Under the pieces are notes generated by a model. The model made no database searches. It had not been told where the DNA came from and worked only from the letters and a program-made list of their open reading frames with translations. A stretch of DNA of 64,000 nucleotides from Microbulbifer thermotolerans (GTDB lineage Bacteria; Pseudomonadota; Gammaproteobacteria; Pseudomonadales; Cellvibrionaceae), in assembly GCF_900112305.1 (NCBI RefSeq), contig NZ_FOKT01000001.1, positions 372,001 through 436,000 on the forward strand, written 5' to 3'. Positions 9,269-18,962 of the stretch are shown here, in pieces. The position numbers were made by a program, and so were the translations under genes. Within the stretch, counting starts at the first letter, position 1. Each line of letters begins with the position of its first letter.

Positions 9269-9638
9269 TGCTTATGCTCCTGAGGCCCTGCAGTCGGGAA
9301 ACGTGTCTGCAGAGAAATTTAGTTGTTAATAGCTTGTTCGCCGCTGATGTTTTCCCTGAGGTTTATTGTAGGGTCACAGCCGCAATGCGCGATGAGTTTG
9401 CGTTGCGGTTACTGGCAAGTCAAGAGCGCGGGCCGGTTGCACAAAGTGGGGAAAATACAGTCTGTAACGCGAATATGGCCGTAAAACCAAACGAAAATGA
9501 TTCTATTCCGCGAGAGGGATTCCGGTTTTCACTGGGGGTTTGGGTCATGGTGCAGGTTTGCCGGCAGTCTGGACTTTGTCATTTCCGTGAATGGCGCGGT
9601 ATTTATCGCCTTTTATCAGTGCCATAGATATTACTGAA
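9269..9638. other. Intergenic region upstream of bfr, no gene seen
   Basis: 370 nt between bfr and the DUF2254 gene. An open frame on the plus strand (9268-9627) has no ribosome-binding site, no recognisable motif and irregular composition, so I do not call it. No convincing Fur box was found here. Confidence 0.5.
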
Positions 9639-10964
9639 TTATCCGGCTTTCCCTTTCGCCAACTTCTGTTGAATGGTATCGATTTTCTCTTCGGCGATTG
9701 CCTGGTCCGAGGGGCTTTTTAAGAATATTCGGCAATCCTCTTCCAGTCGCTGCAGATAACTGCACAGTGCCTTTGTGTCATTGTCGCGGGCGCAGACATC
9801 GGCGAGCTGCGACAAGGCTTTGAGCAGCTGGCGTATAACCATGCTATTTCCGCGGCTGTATTCGCAGATTTCTTCCAGGGCGGCGTCGAGTAGCTGGGAA
9901 AATTCCAGCTTGCGGGTGATCAGCCGCAGCTTGCCTTTATCGTCGCAGAAGCAGTTTGGTGGCTGCGGTCGCTGTAGTACTGTGCCCAGTCCTTCAATCA
10001 GCCGATCGATACAGGTATAGGTGGTATAGGGGTCATTGACACCCGGTGACAGGGCGCGCACCGCAATCTGCGATAGTTGGCAGACCGAGAATACGATGTC
10101 TTGTTCCGCGGTGGGCAGGGGGCCTATTCTCAATGCGGACTGTGTTTTTGCGATCAATGTAGTGCAGTCCCGCGGGGCCTGATATATGCGTCCGATATTG
10201 CTCCAATGATGCAGAAAACTGCCGGCGTGGCAGGTGATCTGCAGGCAGCAGTCATGTTCCTGTGCCAGCGCAATTAATTTCTGTCGGTCCACCAATTGCA
10301 CATAGCCGCCGCGGGCGGTGGGAACTTCCACCCAGCTGCTGCCGAGATCCAGATGTCCGGTGTCAAATTTCTCTCCGTTCGTATATTCGTGTGAAAGCGG
10401 GTATTCACGTTCTATGGCTAGGTGAAATTCGCGGTTGATATGGTGGGTAATATTGTCTACTTGAATGGATTGGGCGACGTTGTGAATGAAGTAGATCAGA
10501 ACGCCGATGCTGATCAGGGCCATTAGTAGGGCTGCCTGTACTGCCAGATCGTACTTGCTGGTGTGCTCTCCCAAAGTGTCCATGCTGCGCATAATCATCA
10601 GGGCGTAGACAAAGGTGGCGAGGAATATTCCCAGGCTCGCTTGGGTGCGGCGGTCGCGAATAAAGTTGCGTACCAGGCTGGGGCCAAACTGGTTGGAGGC
10701 CAGTGTCAAGGCGACCACGGTGATGGAGAACACTGTGCCGGCGACGGTGATGGTGGAACTGGCAATAGTAGAGAGCAGAGCGCGCGCGCTGTCCGGGTCC
10801 CGCAGGCGCAACCAAGTGAGGCCGGTCATACCTGCCGGGTCTATCCAGTCGTCCAGCAGGAGCAGAATATGAGCGATTGCCATGGCCGATAAGATCATCA
10901 GCAACGGCAGGCTCCAAAAGCTGGAGCGGAGCTTTTCGCTCAGATGCACAAGGCTTTGAATCAC
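9639..10964 (-). CDS. DUF2254 predicted inner-membrane protein
   Basis: 441 residues. Hydrophobic segments at about residues 18-38, 65-90, 112-130 and 140-162 point to an N-terminal four-helix membrane domain; the remaining 270 residues are soluble. The TITVAGTVFSITVVALTLASNQFGP stretch, from which I cite TVVALTLASNQFGP, is typical of DUF2254 (PF10011). Function is unknown. Translation appears to start at GTG 10964 after GGGTGAAG. It sits between bfd and bfr on the same strand, but with wide gaps, so an iron-related role is not shown. Confidence 0.8.
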   Translation of the reverse strand: MIQSLVHLSEKLRSSFWSLPLLMILSAMAIAHILLLLDDWIDPAGMTGLTWLRLRDPDSARALLSTIASSTITVAGTVFSITVVALTLASNQFGPSLVRNFIRDRRTQASLGIFLATFVYALMIMRSMDTLGEHTSKYDLAVQAALLMALISIGVLIYFIHNVAQSIQVDNITHHINREFHLAIEREYPLSHEYTNGEKFDTGHLDLGSSWVEVPTARGGYVQLVDRQKLIALAQEHDCCLQITCHAGSFLHHWSNIGRIYQAPRDCTTLIAKTQSALRIGPLPTAEQDIVFSVCQLSQIAVRALSPGVNDPYTTYTCIDRLIEGLGTVLQRPQPPNCFCDDKGKLRLITRKLEFSQLLDAALEEICEYSRGNSMVIRQLLKALSQLADVCARDNDTKALCSYLQRLEEDCRIFLKSPSDQAIAEEKIDTIQQKLAKGKAG

Positions 10965-11034
10965 GGCTTCACCCGAGTCGCGGCGACAGAGGTGAAATCA
11001 GCTTAGTTCAGCCGTCTTGAGAGTGGGGGTGGGG

Positions 11035-11247
11035 CTAGCTGGCGGAGTAGAAGAGTCTGCTATTACCTGCGGTCATCATGCCGCCCGCCATGGTTTCATC
11101 GATGATTTCCCGCGCCAGTTGGGCACAGCGACCGCACTGGGAGGAGACGCCCAGGTGGCGGCGCAGGGCCTTTACCGAGGTGGAGCCGTCATAGACCGCT
11201 TCCTTGATCTGACGGTCGGTAATGCCTTTACAGATACAAACGTACAT
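11035..11247 (-). CDS. bfd: Bacterioferritin-associated ferredoxin
   Basis: A 70-residue [2Fe-2S] protein with the CIC...CGRC cysteine pattern of Bfd (Cys4, Cys6, and the pair in QCGRCAQLA). It delivers electrons to bacterioferritin so that stored iron is released as Fe(II). A Fur-like box lies 63 nt upstream, consistent with induction under iron limitation. The C-terminal tail after residue 55 is variable in the family. Confidence 0.93.
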   Translation of the reverse strand: MYVCICKGITDRQIKEAVYDGSTSVKALRRHLGVSSQCGRCAQLAREIIDETMAGGMMTAGNSRLFYSAS

Positions 11248-11309
11248 TATCGCTGAAACCTGGCGCTAACTTGATCAACTATCTCACAGTGCGAGGATCG
11301 TATTGCAAG

Positions 11310-11324
11310 TGAGAATGAGTGTCA
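11310..11324 (-). promoter_or_regulatory. Candidate Fur box upstream of bfd
   Basis: TGAGAAT-G-AGTGTCA fits the 7-1-7 Fur motif TGATAAT-N-ATTATCA at 11 of 14 positions and lies just upstream of the bfd start. Confidence 0.5.
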
Positions 11325-11475
11325 ATAATATTCCTGGCACTCAATTATGAGTCTAGACGGATTTTTCGCGACCGGAAGGGCAGTATTGACTCGGTCTCCC
11401 GCAGAAGTCAGTGGAGGGCGCCACTATCAAAGTTATATAAAAATTTAATGGGACTGATAGGTGCGCCTGTGTATC

Positions 11476-11525
11476 ATAGCGGCCCACTATCAATCCTTAG
11501 TCAATTTATAGTGGTTGTATATAAA
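11476..11525 (+). promoter_or_regulatory. Candidate promoter and OxyR half-site of the peroxiredoxin gene
   Basis: TTAGTC (11497-11502) and TATAAA (11520-11525), 17 nt apart, can serve as -35 and -10. Just upstream ATAG-N7-CTAT (11476-11490) matches one dimer half of the OxyR operator (ATAG-N7-CTAT repeated). The second half is not convincing, so the OxyR part is tentative. Confidence 0.4.
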
Positions 11526-11577
11526 TTGATCGTTTTATCCTTCGTAACCAACCCATCATTAGATTGAGGAGGTTCTC

Positions 11578-12180
11578 ATGGCAGTACTGGTAGGCAAGCC
11601 TGCTCCGGACTTTACCGCTGCGGCGGTACTGGGCAACGGCGAAATCGTCGAGTCCTTTAACCTGAAAGAAGCTATCAAGGGCAAAAAGGCGGTAGTTTTC
11701 TTCTATCCGCTGGACTTCACCTTCGTGTGCCCGTCCGAGCTGATTGCGTTTGACCACCGTTTCGCAGAGTTTGAAAAGCGCGGTGTGGAAGTGATCGGTG
11801 TGTCCATCGACTCTCAGTTTTCCCACAACGCCTGGCGCAATACCCCGGTCAACGAAGGTGGTATCGGCCCGGTCAAGTACACTCTGGTTGCCGACGTGAA
11901 GCACGAAATTTGCCAGGCGTACGATGTTGAGTCTGAAGGCGGCGTAGCCTTCCGCGGCTCCTTCCTGATCGATGAAGAGGGCGTGGTACGTCACCAAGTG
12001 GTGAACGATCTGCCTCTGGGCCGCAATGTCGACGAAATGCTGCGCATGGTTGACGCGCTGGCTTTCCACCAGGAGCATGGCGAAGTATGTCCGGCTGGCT
12101 GGCAGCAGGGCGACAAGGGTATGAATGCTTCTCCGGAAGGCGTTGCCTCCTACCTGAGCGAGAACGCCGACAAGCTGTAA
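11578..12180 (+). CDS. 2-Cys peroxiredoxin (AhpC/Prx1 type)
   Basis: Reduces hydrogen peroxide and organic peroxides. The 200-residue protein has the peroxidatic Cys51 in FTFVCPSE, the catalytic Arg region, and the resolving Cys171 in EVCPAGW followed by a full C-terminal tail, i.e. a typical 2-Cys enzyme. AGGAGG stands six nt before the ATG, a strong translation start expected for an abundant protein. It is a single-gene unit with its own terminator. No ahpF neighbour is present, so thioredoxin or another reductase probably recycles it. Confidence 0.93.
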   Translation: MAVLVGKPAPDFTAAAVLGNGEIVESFNLKEAIKGKKAVVFFYPLDFTFVCPSELIAFDHRFAEFEKRGVEVIGVSIDSQFSHNAWRNTPVNEGGIGPVKYTLVADVKHEICQAYDVESEGGVAFRGSFLIDEEGVVRHQVVNDLPLGRNVDEMLRMVDALAFHQEHGEVCPAGWQQGDKGMNASPEGVASYLSENADKL

Positions 12181-12215
12181 GCTGTCGCAGCACTGGGGCG
12201 CAGAGCGCCCCTTCG

Positions 12216-12242
12216 AAAAAACCGCCGCGAGGCGGTTTTTTT
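12216..12242 (+). terminator. Terminator of the peroxiredoxin gene
   Basis: AAAAAACCGCC-GCGA-GGCGGTTTTTTT hairpin with T-run, 36 nt after the stop codon. Confidence 0.92.
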
Positions 12243-12401
12243 GTATCTTTCAGAGGCTTTTTTGGGGGACTCGTGCACCAATGTCGGTTTGCCATTACAA
12301 TGCGGCGCCTCATGCGGACCCCCAAACCAGAAGAGAACTCCCCTGTTGGCTGCTAGTCTTATTAACAAGTTGAGCATTGCCGCGGTGGCGTGAAGTACGG
12401 C

Positions 12402-13592
12402 ATGAGACCTGCGTCCTTATCCACCCTTTTCTCTTGTCGGTGCCTGCGCGGTATCGCGGCATTGCTGTTCTGCGGCCTGTGGTTGACGGCGCAGGCGGAT
12501 GAGATTGATATCGACGCCAGTGCCAAAGAGTTCGACCGTTATTTCCGCATGTTGATGCGGGAAAAGGATATTCCCGGTGGCGCCTATGTGATCGTCGACG
12601 GTGATCGGGTAGTCGCGTTGAGCACCTATGGCGTACGCATCAAGGGCAAAAGCGACAAGGTAGACCGCAACACCGTGTTCCGCTTGGCATCTGTATCCAA
12701 GACATTTGCCGGTAGTATGGCCGCGGTACTGGAACACGAGAAGAAGTTTGGTTGGACGGACAGGGTGGTGCGCTATGTGCCCGAGCTCAGCTTCAAAACC
12801 CCTTCACTTTCCCGGCAGCTGCAAGTGCAGCACCTGCTCAGTCACTCTTCCGGCCTGACCCCCAACGCCTACGACAATTACCTGGAAGACAATAAACCTC
12901 TTAGCAAGATATTGCCCAAATTCGCCAATATTGATCCGCGCTGTACTCCGGGTAAGTGTTATGGCTATCAGAATGTGCTGTTCAGTCTGATTCAGGATGT
13001 GATCTACAAGGCCACAGGGGTTCCCTATGAGCGCCAGCTGAAGGAGCGGTTCTTTATTCCTCTGAAGATGGAAGATGCCTCGGTTGGCTGGGAGAGTTTT
13101 ATGGCGGCGGATAACCGAGCCGCCCCCCATGTGCAGACCGGGCGCGGCTGGCGTCCCGTCAAGGTGGAAAAGGAATACTACCTGGCGGCACCGGCAGCGG
13201 GGGTCAACGCCAGTATTTCGGATATGGCACAGTGGTTGAAGGCACAGATGGGCTATTACCCCAAGGTGCTGTCTCCCGAGGTTATCGAAGATATCACCAC
13301 CGAGCGGGTTGAGACCCAGCGCCATATGCGCCACCGTATCTGGCGCGACTATCTTTCCCACGCCGGATACGGCCTCGGTTGGCGCCTGTATACGATCGGT
13401 AACGATCGCATTATCTATCACGGCGGCTGGGTAGCCGGTTTTCGCGCCGCGGTCGCCTATTCGGAGAAACAGAAAATTGGCATCGCCATACTGATGAATG
13501 CGGAATCTCGCATTATCGCCGATCTGACCGCCAATTTTGTTATCGACATCACCGGCAACGGCACTCTCTCCACGGCGATGGCCAACAAGTAA
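12402..13592 (+). CDS. Secreted serine hydrolase of the beta-lactamase/class C family
   Basis: About 396 residues. A basic N-terminus, hydrophobic core and AQA|DE site indicate Sec export. The three active-site motifs of serine beta-lactamase-like enzymes are visible: S-V-S-K (SxxK), Y-Q-N (YxN) and H-G-G in place of KTG. HGG is usual in esterase- or peptidase-like members of COG1680, so I do not call it a beta-lactamase; EstB-type esterase or D-amino peptidase are options. The start is either ATG 12402 (used here) or GTG 12390; neither has a strong ribosome-binding site. It is monocistronic. Confidence 0.85.
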   Translation: MRPASLSTLFSCRCLRGIAALLFCGLWLTAQADEIDIDASAKEFDRYFRMLMREKDIPGGAYVIVDGDRVVALSTYGVRIKGKSDKVDRNTVFRLASVSKTFAGSMAAVLEHEKKFGWTDRVVRYVPELSFKTPSLSRQLQVQHLLSHSSGLTPNAYDNYLEDNKPLSKILPKFANIDPRCTPGKCYGYQNVLFSLIQDVIYKATGVPYERQLKERFFIPLKMEDASVGWESFMAADNRAAPHVQTGRGWRPVKVEKEYYLAAPAAGVNASISDMAQWLKAQMGYYPKVLSPEVIEDITTERVETQRHMRHRIWRDYLSHAGYGLGWRLYTIGNDRIIYHGGWVAGFRAAVAYSEKQKIGIAILMNAESRIIADLTANFVIDITGNGTLSTAMANK

Positions 13593-13662
13593 AATCCTGC
13601 CGCTCTGCGCTTTGAGTGCCCCCTGTTTCTGTACAATGGAAAAGACATGTGGGGATGTTAGC

Positions 13663-13690
13663 CTTGAAACCCCACTTCCGGCCCCTATAT
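13663..13690 (+). promoter_or_regulatory. Sigma-32 (RpoH) promoter of htpG
   Basis: CTTGAAA (13663-13669), a 13-nt spacer and CCCTATAT (13683-13690) match the heat-shock consensus CTTGAAA-N11-16-CCCCATnT with one mismatch. The htpG start is about 35 nt beyond the expected transcription start. Confidence 0.8.
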
Positions 13691-13731
13691 CTGCCCCCTG
13701 TTCCGATTGATGTGTACGGGGAGACCAATTC

Positions 13732-15639
13732 ATGACCGTTGAGGCCCACAAAGAGAGCCACGGTTTCCAGACGGAAGCCAAACAACTGCTGCATCTGATG
13801 ATCCACTCGCTCTACTCCAACAAGGAGATCTTCCTGCGCGAGCTGGTATCCAATGCCTCCGACGCCGCCGACAAATTGCGCTTTGAGGCCCTTTCCAAGC
13901 CGGAATTGCTCGCGGATGACCCCGATCTGCGTATCCGTATCGAATTCGACAAAGACGAGGGCACGTTGAGCATCACCGACAACGGCATTGGTATGAGCCG
14001 GGAAGAGGTGGTCGAGAATCTCGGTACCATTGCCCGTTCTGGCACTGCGGCGTTTATGCAGCAGCTGACCGGTGATCAGAAAAAAGATGCGCACCTGATC
14101 GGCCAGTTCGGGGTCGGTTTCTACTCCGCCTTTATCGTTGCCGATAAAGTAGAGGTCTTCACCCGCCGCGCGGGTCTGGGCGCCGAGCAGGGAGTGCACT
14201 GGGAATGTCACGGTGAAGCCGAGTACACAGTGGAAACGGTTGAGTGGCCCAATCGCGGCACCCGAGTTGTCTTACACCTGAAGGATGATGCCAAGGAGTT
14301 TGCCGACGGCTGGCGCCTGCGCTCGATTATCAAAAAATACTCCGACCATATCGCCATTCCAGTGGAAATGCCGAAGGAGAGCACCGGGGAAGGCGATGAC
14401 AAGGCGGAGCAAACGCCGGAGTTCGAGGCGGTCAACGCCGCCCAGGCTTTGTGGACCCGTCCCAGAAGTGAGATCAAGTCCGAGGAGTACAAAGAATTTT
14501 ACAAGCATGTTACTCATGACTTTGACGATCCGCTGACCTGGAGTCACAACCGTGTCGAAGGCAAGTTGGATTACACCAGCCTGCTGTATATTCCCGGCCG
14601 GGCCCCGTTTGATCTTTACCAGCGCGAGGCTGCACGCGGGCTGAAACTGTATGTGCAGCGAACTTTCATCATGGATGATGCAGAGCAGTTCCTGCCGCTG
14701 TATCTGCGCTTTGTGAAGGGCGTGCTGGATTCCAACGATTTGCCGCTGAACGTCTCCCGCGAGATTTTGCAAAAAGACCGCAACACTGAAGCAATCAAGA
14801 GCGCCCTGACCAAGCGGGTGCTGGATATGCTCGACAAGTTGGCGAAAAAGGACGTGGATCAGTACCAGAAGTTCTGGGATCTGTTTGGCAATGTGATGAA
14901 AGAAGGTCCAGCGGAGGACTATGCCAACCGGGATAAGATTGCCAAGCTGTTGCGTTTCTCCACCACTCACACCGACGAGCCGGTGCAGAATCAATCCCTC
15001 GAGGATTATGTCGGTCGTATGAAAGATGGGCAGAAGTACATCTACTACGTCTGCGCCGATAACTTTGCCACCGCGAAGTCCAGCCCCTACCTGGAAGTGT
15101 TCCGCAAGAAGGGCATAGAGGTGTTACTGCTCACGGATCATGTGGACGAGTGGTTTGTCGGTCATATGCACGAATTCGACGGCAAGCCTTTTCAGGATGT
15201 GGCCAAGGGCGCTCTGGATCTGGGGGATGCGGAAACCGAGGAGGACAAGGCCGAGCGCGAGAAGCTGGAGAAAGAGGCCGGCGCCCTGGTGGAGCGGGTC
15301 AAGGCGGTGCTGGAAGGCCGTGTAGAGGAAGTCCGCGCCACCACCCGACTGGTGGACTCACCGGCCTGTCTTGTGGTCAGCGAACAGGATATGGGGCCGC
15401 AGATGCGCCGCATTCTCGAGCAGGCTGGCCAGAAACTGCCGGAAGCTAAACCCATCTTTGAGCTGAACCCCAATCACCCACTGGTACAACGCCTGGATCG
15501 GGAGCAGGACGAAGATCGTTTTGCGGATCTGACCAATATCCTGATGGACCAGGCCAGCCTTGCTGCCGGCAATCAGCTGAGTGATCCGGCGGACTATGTA
15601 CGCCGGTTGAATGCCTTGTTGCTGGAACTGAATCGCTGA
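13732..15639 (+). CDS. htpG: Chaperone HtpG (Hsp90)
   Basis: ATP-dependent cytoplasmic chaperone, 635 residues, normal for bacterial Hsp90. The GHKL ATPase domain is clear: the N-terminal [14 protein letters not shown] helix with the catalytic Glu and the ATP-binding Asn, DNGIGMS, and [15 protein letters not shown]. Middle-domain marks such as [19 protein letters not shown] and NVSREILQ follow, then the C-terminal dimerisation domain. GGGGAGA precedes the ATG, and the upstream promoter is of heat-shock type. Confidence 0.97.
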   Translation: MTVEAHKESHGFQTEAKQLLHLMIHSLYSNKEIFLRELVSNASDAADKLRFEALSKPELLADDPDLRIRIEFDKDEGTLSITDNGIGMSREEVVENLGTIARSGTAAFMQQLTGDQKKDAHLIGQFGVGFYSAFIVADKVEVFTRRAGLGAEQGVHWECHGEAEYTVETVEWPNRGTRVVLHLKDDAKEFADGWRLRSIIKKYSDHIAIPVEMPKESTGEGDDKAEQTPEFEAVNAAQALWTRPRSEIKSEEYKEFYKHVTHDFDDPLTWSHNRVEGKLDYTSLLYIPGRAPFDLYQREAARGLKLYVQRTFIMDDAEQFLPLYLRFVKGVLDSNDLPLNVSREILQKDRNTEAIKSALTKRVLDMLDKLAKKDVDQYQKFWDLFGNVMKEGPAEDYANRDKIAKLLRFSTTHTDEPVQNQSLEDYVGRMKDGQKYIYYVCADNFATAKSSPYLEVFRKKGIEVLLLTDHVDEWFVGHMHEFDGKPFQDVAKGALDLGDAETEEDKAEREKLEKEAGALVERVKAVLEGRVEEVRATTRLVDSPACLVVSEQDMGPQMRRILEQAGQKLPEAKPIFELNPNHPLVQRLDREQDEDRFADLTNILMDQASLAAGNQLSDPADYVRRLNALLLELNR

Positions 15640-15667
15640 GGCGCTCTCCGGGTCGCATCGCAAGGTC

Positions 15668-15700
15668 CGCCCGGCGGCGACAAGGCTGCCGGGCGTCTTT
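15668..15700 (+). terminator. Probable terminator after htpG
   Basis: CGCCCGGC and GCCGGGCG form a strong stem around a short loop, followed by TCTTT. The T-run is short. Confidence 0.55.
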
Positions 15701-15828
15701 GCCGGTGCGCACGGAATCGCTTAATATTTATCCAATGTGACCCGATTCCATATTTTTTTCCCACCATCGTTGGGCTGCCACTGTACGCCCTCTATAATCC
15801 GCAAAACTTCAAAAAAGCTGTATCGGAT

Positions 15829-16866
15829 ATGACGACACACTTGGAAACATCCAAACCCCTCTCTATCGCGGTATTGGGTGGCGGCAGCTTCGGCACTGCA
15901 ATCGCCAATATTGTCGCGGGCAATAACTACGACACCCGCCAGTGGATGCGCGATCCGGAGCGCGCGGAGGAATGCCGCAGGCTGCGGGAGAACCGCTACT
16001 ATCTGCCCGGAGTGTCCCTGCATCCTGAGCTGACGGTTACCAGTGATTTGCAAAAGGCTGTCGGCGGCTGCCAAATTGTCTTCGTGGCCATTCCCTCCAA
16101 ATCCTTCCGCGAAGTGGTGCAGCGGGTGGCCCCCTTGTTGGCGCCCGGTACCATGCTGATATCCACCACAAAAGGAATAGAGCACGACAGTTTCCACCTG
16201 ATGAGCGATATTCTGCGCGAGGAAACCAGCGGTATGCGTGTAGGTGTGCTCAGTGGCCCGAATTTCGCCAAGGAAATCGTCGAGGGGCACTACACCGCCA
16301 CGGTAATTGCCAGCGAGGACGAAACGCTCTGCACTAGTATTCAGAAAGTGCTGCATTCCGAGACCTTCCGAATCTATTCGAGCAAAGATGTGTTCGGCGT
16401 GGAATTGGCGGGCGCGCTGAAAAATATCTATGCAATTGTCACCGGGATGGCCGCGGCGTTGGAGCGGGGGCAGAATACCATCAGTCTGTTGATCACCCGC
16501 GCCCTGGCGGAGATGATGCGTTTCGCTGAAGCCATGGGCGCGGACCCCATGACCTTTATCGGCCTTGCAGGTGTCGGCGACCTGATTCTGACTTGTTCTT
16601 CAAAGCTCAGCCGCAACTACCGTGTCGGTTACTTAGTGGGCAAAGGGCGCGCACTGGAAGAAGCGGTGGCGGAAATCGGCCAAGTGGCGGAAGGGGTCAA
16701 TACCATTCGCCTGATCAAGCGCAAAGCGGACGAATTGGGTGTCTACATGCCCTTGGTTTCCGCGATCCACGCCATATTATTTGAGGAGCGGCCGATTCCG
16801 GAGGTGATACGCAATTTAATGTCGGGCGCGCAAACATTCGATGTAGCCTATTCGGTGAAATCCTGA
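15829..16866 (+). CDS. gpsA: NAD(P)H-dependent glycerol-3-phosphate dehydrogenase
   Basis: Makes sn-glycerol 3-phosphate from dihydroxyacetone phosphate for phospholipid synthesis. 345 residues with the N-terminal Rossmann motif [12 protein letters not shown], the STTKGIE and [10 protein letters not shown] motifs, the catalytic lysine region [12 protein letters not shown] and the [11 protein letters not shown] substrate loop. First gene of a probable operon with the DUF4389 gene (11 nt gap) and sixA, an order shared with Pseudomonas. Confidence 0.97.
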   Translation: MTTHLETSKPLSIAVLGGGSFGTAIANIVAGNNYDTRQWMRDPERAEECRRLRENRYYLPGVSLHPELTVTSDLQKAVGGCQIVFVAIPSKSFREVVQRVAPLLAPGTMLISTTKGIEHDSFHLMSDILREETSGMRVGVLSGPNFAKEIVEGHYTATVIASEDETLCTSIQKVLHSETFRIYSSKDVFGVELAGALKNIYAIVTGMAAALERGQNTISLLITRALAEMMRFAEAMGADPMTFIGLAGVGDLILTCSSKLSRNYRVGYLVGKGRALEEAVAEIGQVAEGVNTIRLIKRKADELGVYMPLVSAIHAILFEERPIPEVIRNLMSGAQTFDVAYSVKS

Positions 16867-16877
16867 CGGGAAATTTT

Positions 16878-17363
16878 ATGGACAACGATGACCTGAAAAA
16901 AAACCTGACCTCTGGCAACCAGTGGATGCGCCTGCTGTATATGGTGCTTTTCTTCTTTCTGCTGGAAATTGCCGGCGTGGTGATGTTGGCGGTAGTGGTG
17001 TTGCAATTCCTGTTTGCGATCATTACAGGCGGTGCCAACGACAACCTGCGCCGCCTGGGGGATCAGATCGCTTCCTATGTATACCAGACATTGCAGTTCC
17101 TGGTTTACAACACCGAGGAAAAGCCCTTTCCCTTCTCTGAGTGGCCGCAATCTGAGGCCGAGGATCTGTCCGGTTTTGAGAGTGCCCAGGAAGTGAATAC
17201 GGAAGTGGTCTCCGGAACTGAAGCAGAGGCGTCCGGCGAGGTGATCGAGCTCGGCAGTGACACTGAGGCTGAGGAAAAAAGCAAAGCCGACGGAGAACCC
17301 TCAGATGAGACAGGGGCAGAGGATGCAGGGAAACCCGAGGAGCGGGGCGGCGACAAGCCGTAA
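16878..17363 (+). CDS. DUF4389 membrane-anchored protein
   Basis: 161 residues. The first half holds the conserved DUF4389 region with two hydrophobic helices (about residues 18-50), the GGANDNLRRLGDQ stretch and a YQTLQFLVYNTEEKPFPFSEWP ending, from which EEKPFPFSEWP is the diagnostic part. The C-terminal 70 residues are a Glu/Asp/Ser-rich tail of low complexity. Function unknown; the conserved place between gpsA and sixA is the main clue. Confidence 0.82.
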   Translation: MDNDDLKKNLTSGNQWMRLLYMVLFFFLLEIAGVVMLAVVVLQFLFAIITGGANDNLRRLGDQIASYVYQTLQFLVYNTEEKPFPFSEWPQSEAEDLSGFESAQEVNTEVVSGTEAEASGEVIELGSDTEAEEKSKADGEPSDETGAEDAGKPEERGGDKP

Positions 17364-17393
17364 CTGTCTGTACCTTTAGGAGTGGGAGCCGAC

Positions 17394-17852
17394 GTGCAGT
17401 TGCTGATATTGCGCCACGGCGAGGCCGAGCCAGTGCGGGGGGATGACGCCGCCCGTCAACTGACTGAACGCGGTCGCGAGGCCGTGGCCCGCGTCTGTGA
17501 AATGCGCGCTGCTGAGTTGGCTGGCGTTCGTGCCATTTGGGCCAGCCCTTTCATCCGGACTCAGCAGACAGCGCGGATTGTTGCCGACCTATTGGGTCTG
17601 CCGGTAAAAACCGAGTCGCTTCTGATTGGTGATACCCCTCCGGAGCTGGTGTTGAATGCGTTGCAGCAGGTGGATACTGCCAGTTATCCACTGTTGTTGG
17701 TCAGCCACCAGCCGCTGGTGGGTAGACTGGTTAATGGGGTTTGCGGCAGCGGCAACCGGCACCCCATGGGAACATCCAGCCTCGCCTGTCTCCGCGCGCC
17801 AGTGTGGGCTGACAGCTGCGGGGAACTCGAGTGGTTACAGCACGCATACTGA
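17394..17852 (+). CDS. sixA: Phosphohistidine phosphatase SixA
   Basis: A small histidine-phosphatase-fold enzyme, 152 residues, that removes phosphate from phosphohistidine in signalling proteins. The catalytic RHG motif (LILRHGEAE) is at the N-terminus, ASPFIRTQQTA supplies the second Arg, and VSHQP gives the second His. GTG 17394 is chosen as start because GGGAG stands five nt upstream and the protein then begins MQLLILRHGEA like other SixA proteins; a GTG at 17382 is inside that site. Confidence 0.9.
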   Translation: MQLLILRHGEAEPVRGDDAARQLTERGREAVARVCEMRAAELAGVRAIWASPFIRTQQTARIVADLLGLPVKTESLLIGDTPPELVLNALQQVDTASYPLLLVSHQPLVGRLVNGVCGSGNRHPMGTSSLACLRAPVWADSCGELEWLQHAY

Positions 17853-18009
17853 GGTGTATTCTCCGTTGCTTCACGGCCCCGGCCGCAAAATGGCGGGGCG
17901 TGTTCCCCAGTCCCGCCCGAATCACCACCTGCGCTGATGTCTGTGGTCATTGCTAGTCCTCCGGCGCCCCTTCAATATCGCCAGTGAGATTTCCCGGAAG
18001 TTGCCGCCC

Positions 18010-18903
18010 ATGAATCAATCCCAGGGCCCTGGCCTTTTTAGCGAAAAGACACTCGAGTTTGACGGCAAGGCCATCGCCGCCCGTCTGTGGGGGCCGCCCG
18101 ACGGTGAGCCTGTCCTGGCGTTGCACGGCTGGCTGGATAATTGCGCCAGTTTCGATCGCCTGGCGCCCTTGCTGCCCGGAATTCACCTGGTCGCGGTGGA
18201 TATGGCCGGTCACGGTCGCAGTTACCACCGTTCGCGGGACGCCAACTACAACATCTGGGAGGAAGTTGAAGATATTCTGGGGGTGAGTCAGGCGCTCGGT
18301 TGGCGTGACTTCTCCCTGCTGGGGCACTCCCGCGGTGCCATAGCGGCAATGCTTACCGCCGGCACCTTCCCGGGGCGGGTCAAGAGAATGGCGCTGATTG
18401 ACGGCTTGATTCCGCCGCTGGCGGAGGACAAGGAAGCGCCCGAGATCCTAGCCAGGGCTATCGCCCAGCGCGCCCGGCTGGGTGCGCGCAGGCGCCGCCA
18501 CTACGCTACTTTCGAAGAGGCGGTTGAGGCGCGCAAGAAGGGGATGTTTCCCTTATCGGGCACCGCTGCCCGCGCCCTGGCAGAGCGCGGCACCATGGAA
18601 ACCGACGGAGGGGTTACCTGGCGCAGCGATCCGCGCCTCATGGCGACTTCCACCGCCAAACTGAACAAGGCCCAGGTTTGGGCATTTCTGGATCGGGTTA
18701 CCATGCCGGTCCGGCTGGCCCTGGCGAAGAGCGGAATGGCCGACAGAGCTGTACCATTGCGGCAGGTCCTGCAGGGGCGAGCCAATATCGAAGTGCGGGA
18801 ATTCCCCGGTGGGCACCACCTGCATATGGAGGAGAGTGCCGGGGTCATTGCCGACTGGTTTGGGCCGTTTCTGCGCGGTGAAACAGGGAAAGTTTCTGAT
18901 TAA
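18010..18903 (+). CDS. Alpha/beta-fold hydrolase
   Basis: 297 residues. The oxyanion stretch LHGWLDN, the nucleophile elbow GHSRG and a C-terminal GGHHLHME with the catalytic His define an alpha/beta hydrolase close to the serine-hydrolase-like (SERHL) group; substrate unknown. ATG 18010 gives a family-like N-terminus; the frame continues upstream to a TTG at 17950. It is 157 nt downstream of sixA and may be read from the same message. Confidence 0.85.
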   Translation: MNQSQGPGLFSEKTLEFDGKAIAARLWGPPDGEPVLALHGWLDNCASFDRLAPLLPGIHLVAVDMAGHGRSYHRSRDANYNIWEEVEDILGVSQALGWRDFSLLGHSRGAIAAMLTAGTFPGRVKRMALIDGLIPPLAEDKEAPEILARAIAQRARLGARRRRHYATFEEAVEARKKGMFPLSGTAARALAERGTMETDGGVTWRSDPRLMATSTAKLNKAQVWAFLDRVTMPVRLALAKSGMADRAVPLRQVLQGRANIEVREFPGGHHLHMEESAGVIADWFGPFLRGETGKVSD

Positions 18904-18962
18904 TAGGCTTTGGCACTGACGGGAACTCGCCAGAGGTTTCCAAGGGGGGTAACCGGGGCCGG

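Noticed and set aside
9484..9510. Possible Fur box AACGAAAATGATTCTATTC
   Set aside because: Only about half of the positions match the 19-bp consensus, and it is over 200 nt upstream of bfr.
9268..9627. 119-residue open frame upstream of bfr
   Set aside because: No ribosome-binding site, no motif, and it begins on the divergent bfr start codon; treated as non-coding.
12402..13592. Antibiotic-resistance beta-lactamase
   Set aside because: The third motif is HGG, not KTG, and the overall sequence fits the broad esterase/peptidase group; resistance cannot be claimed.
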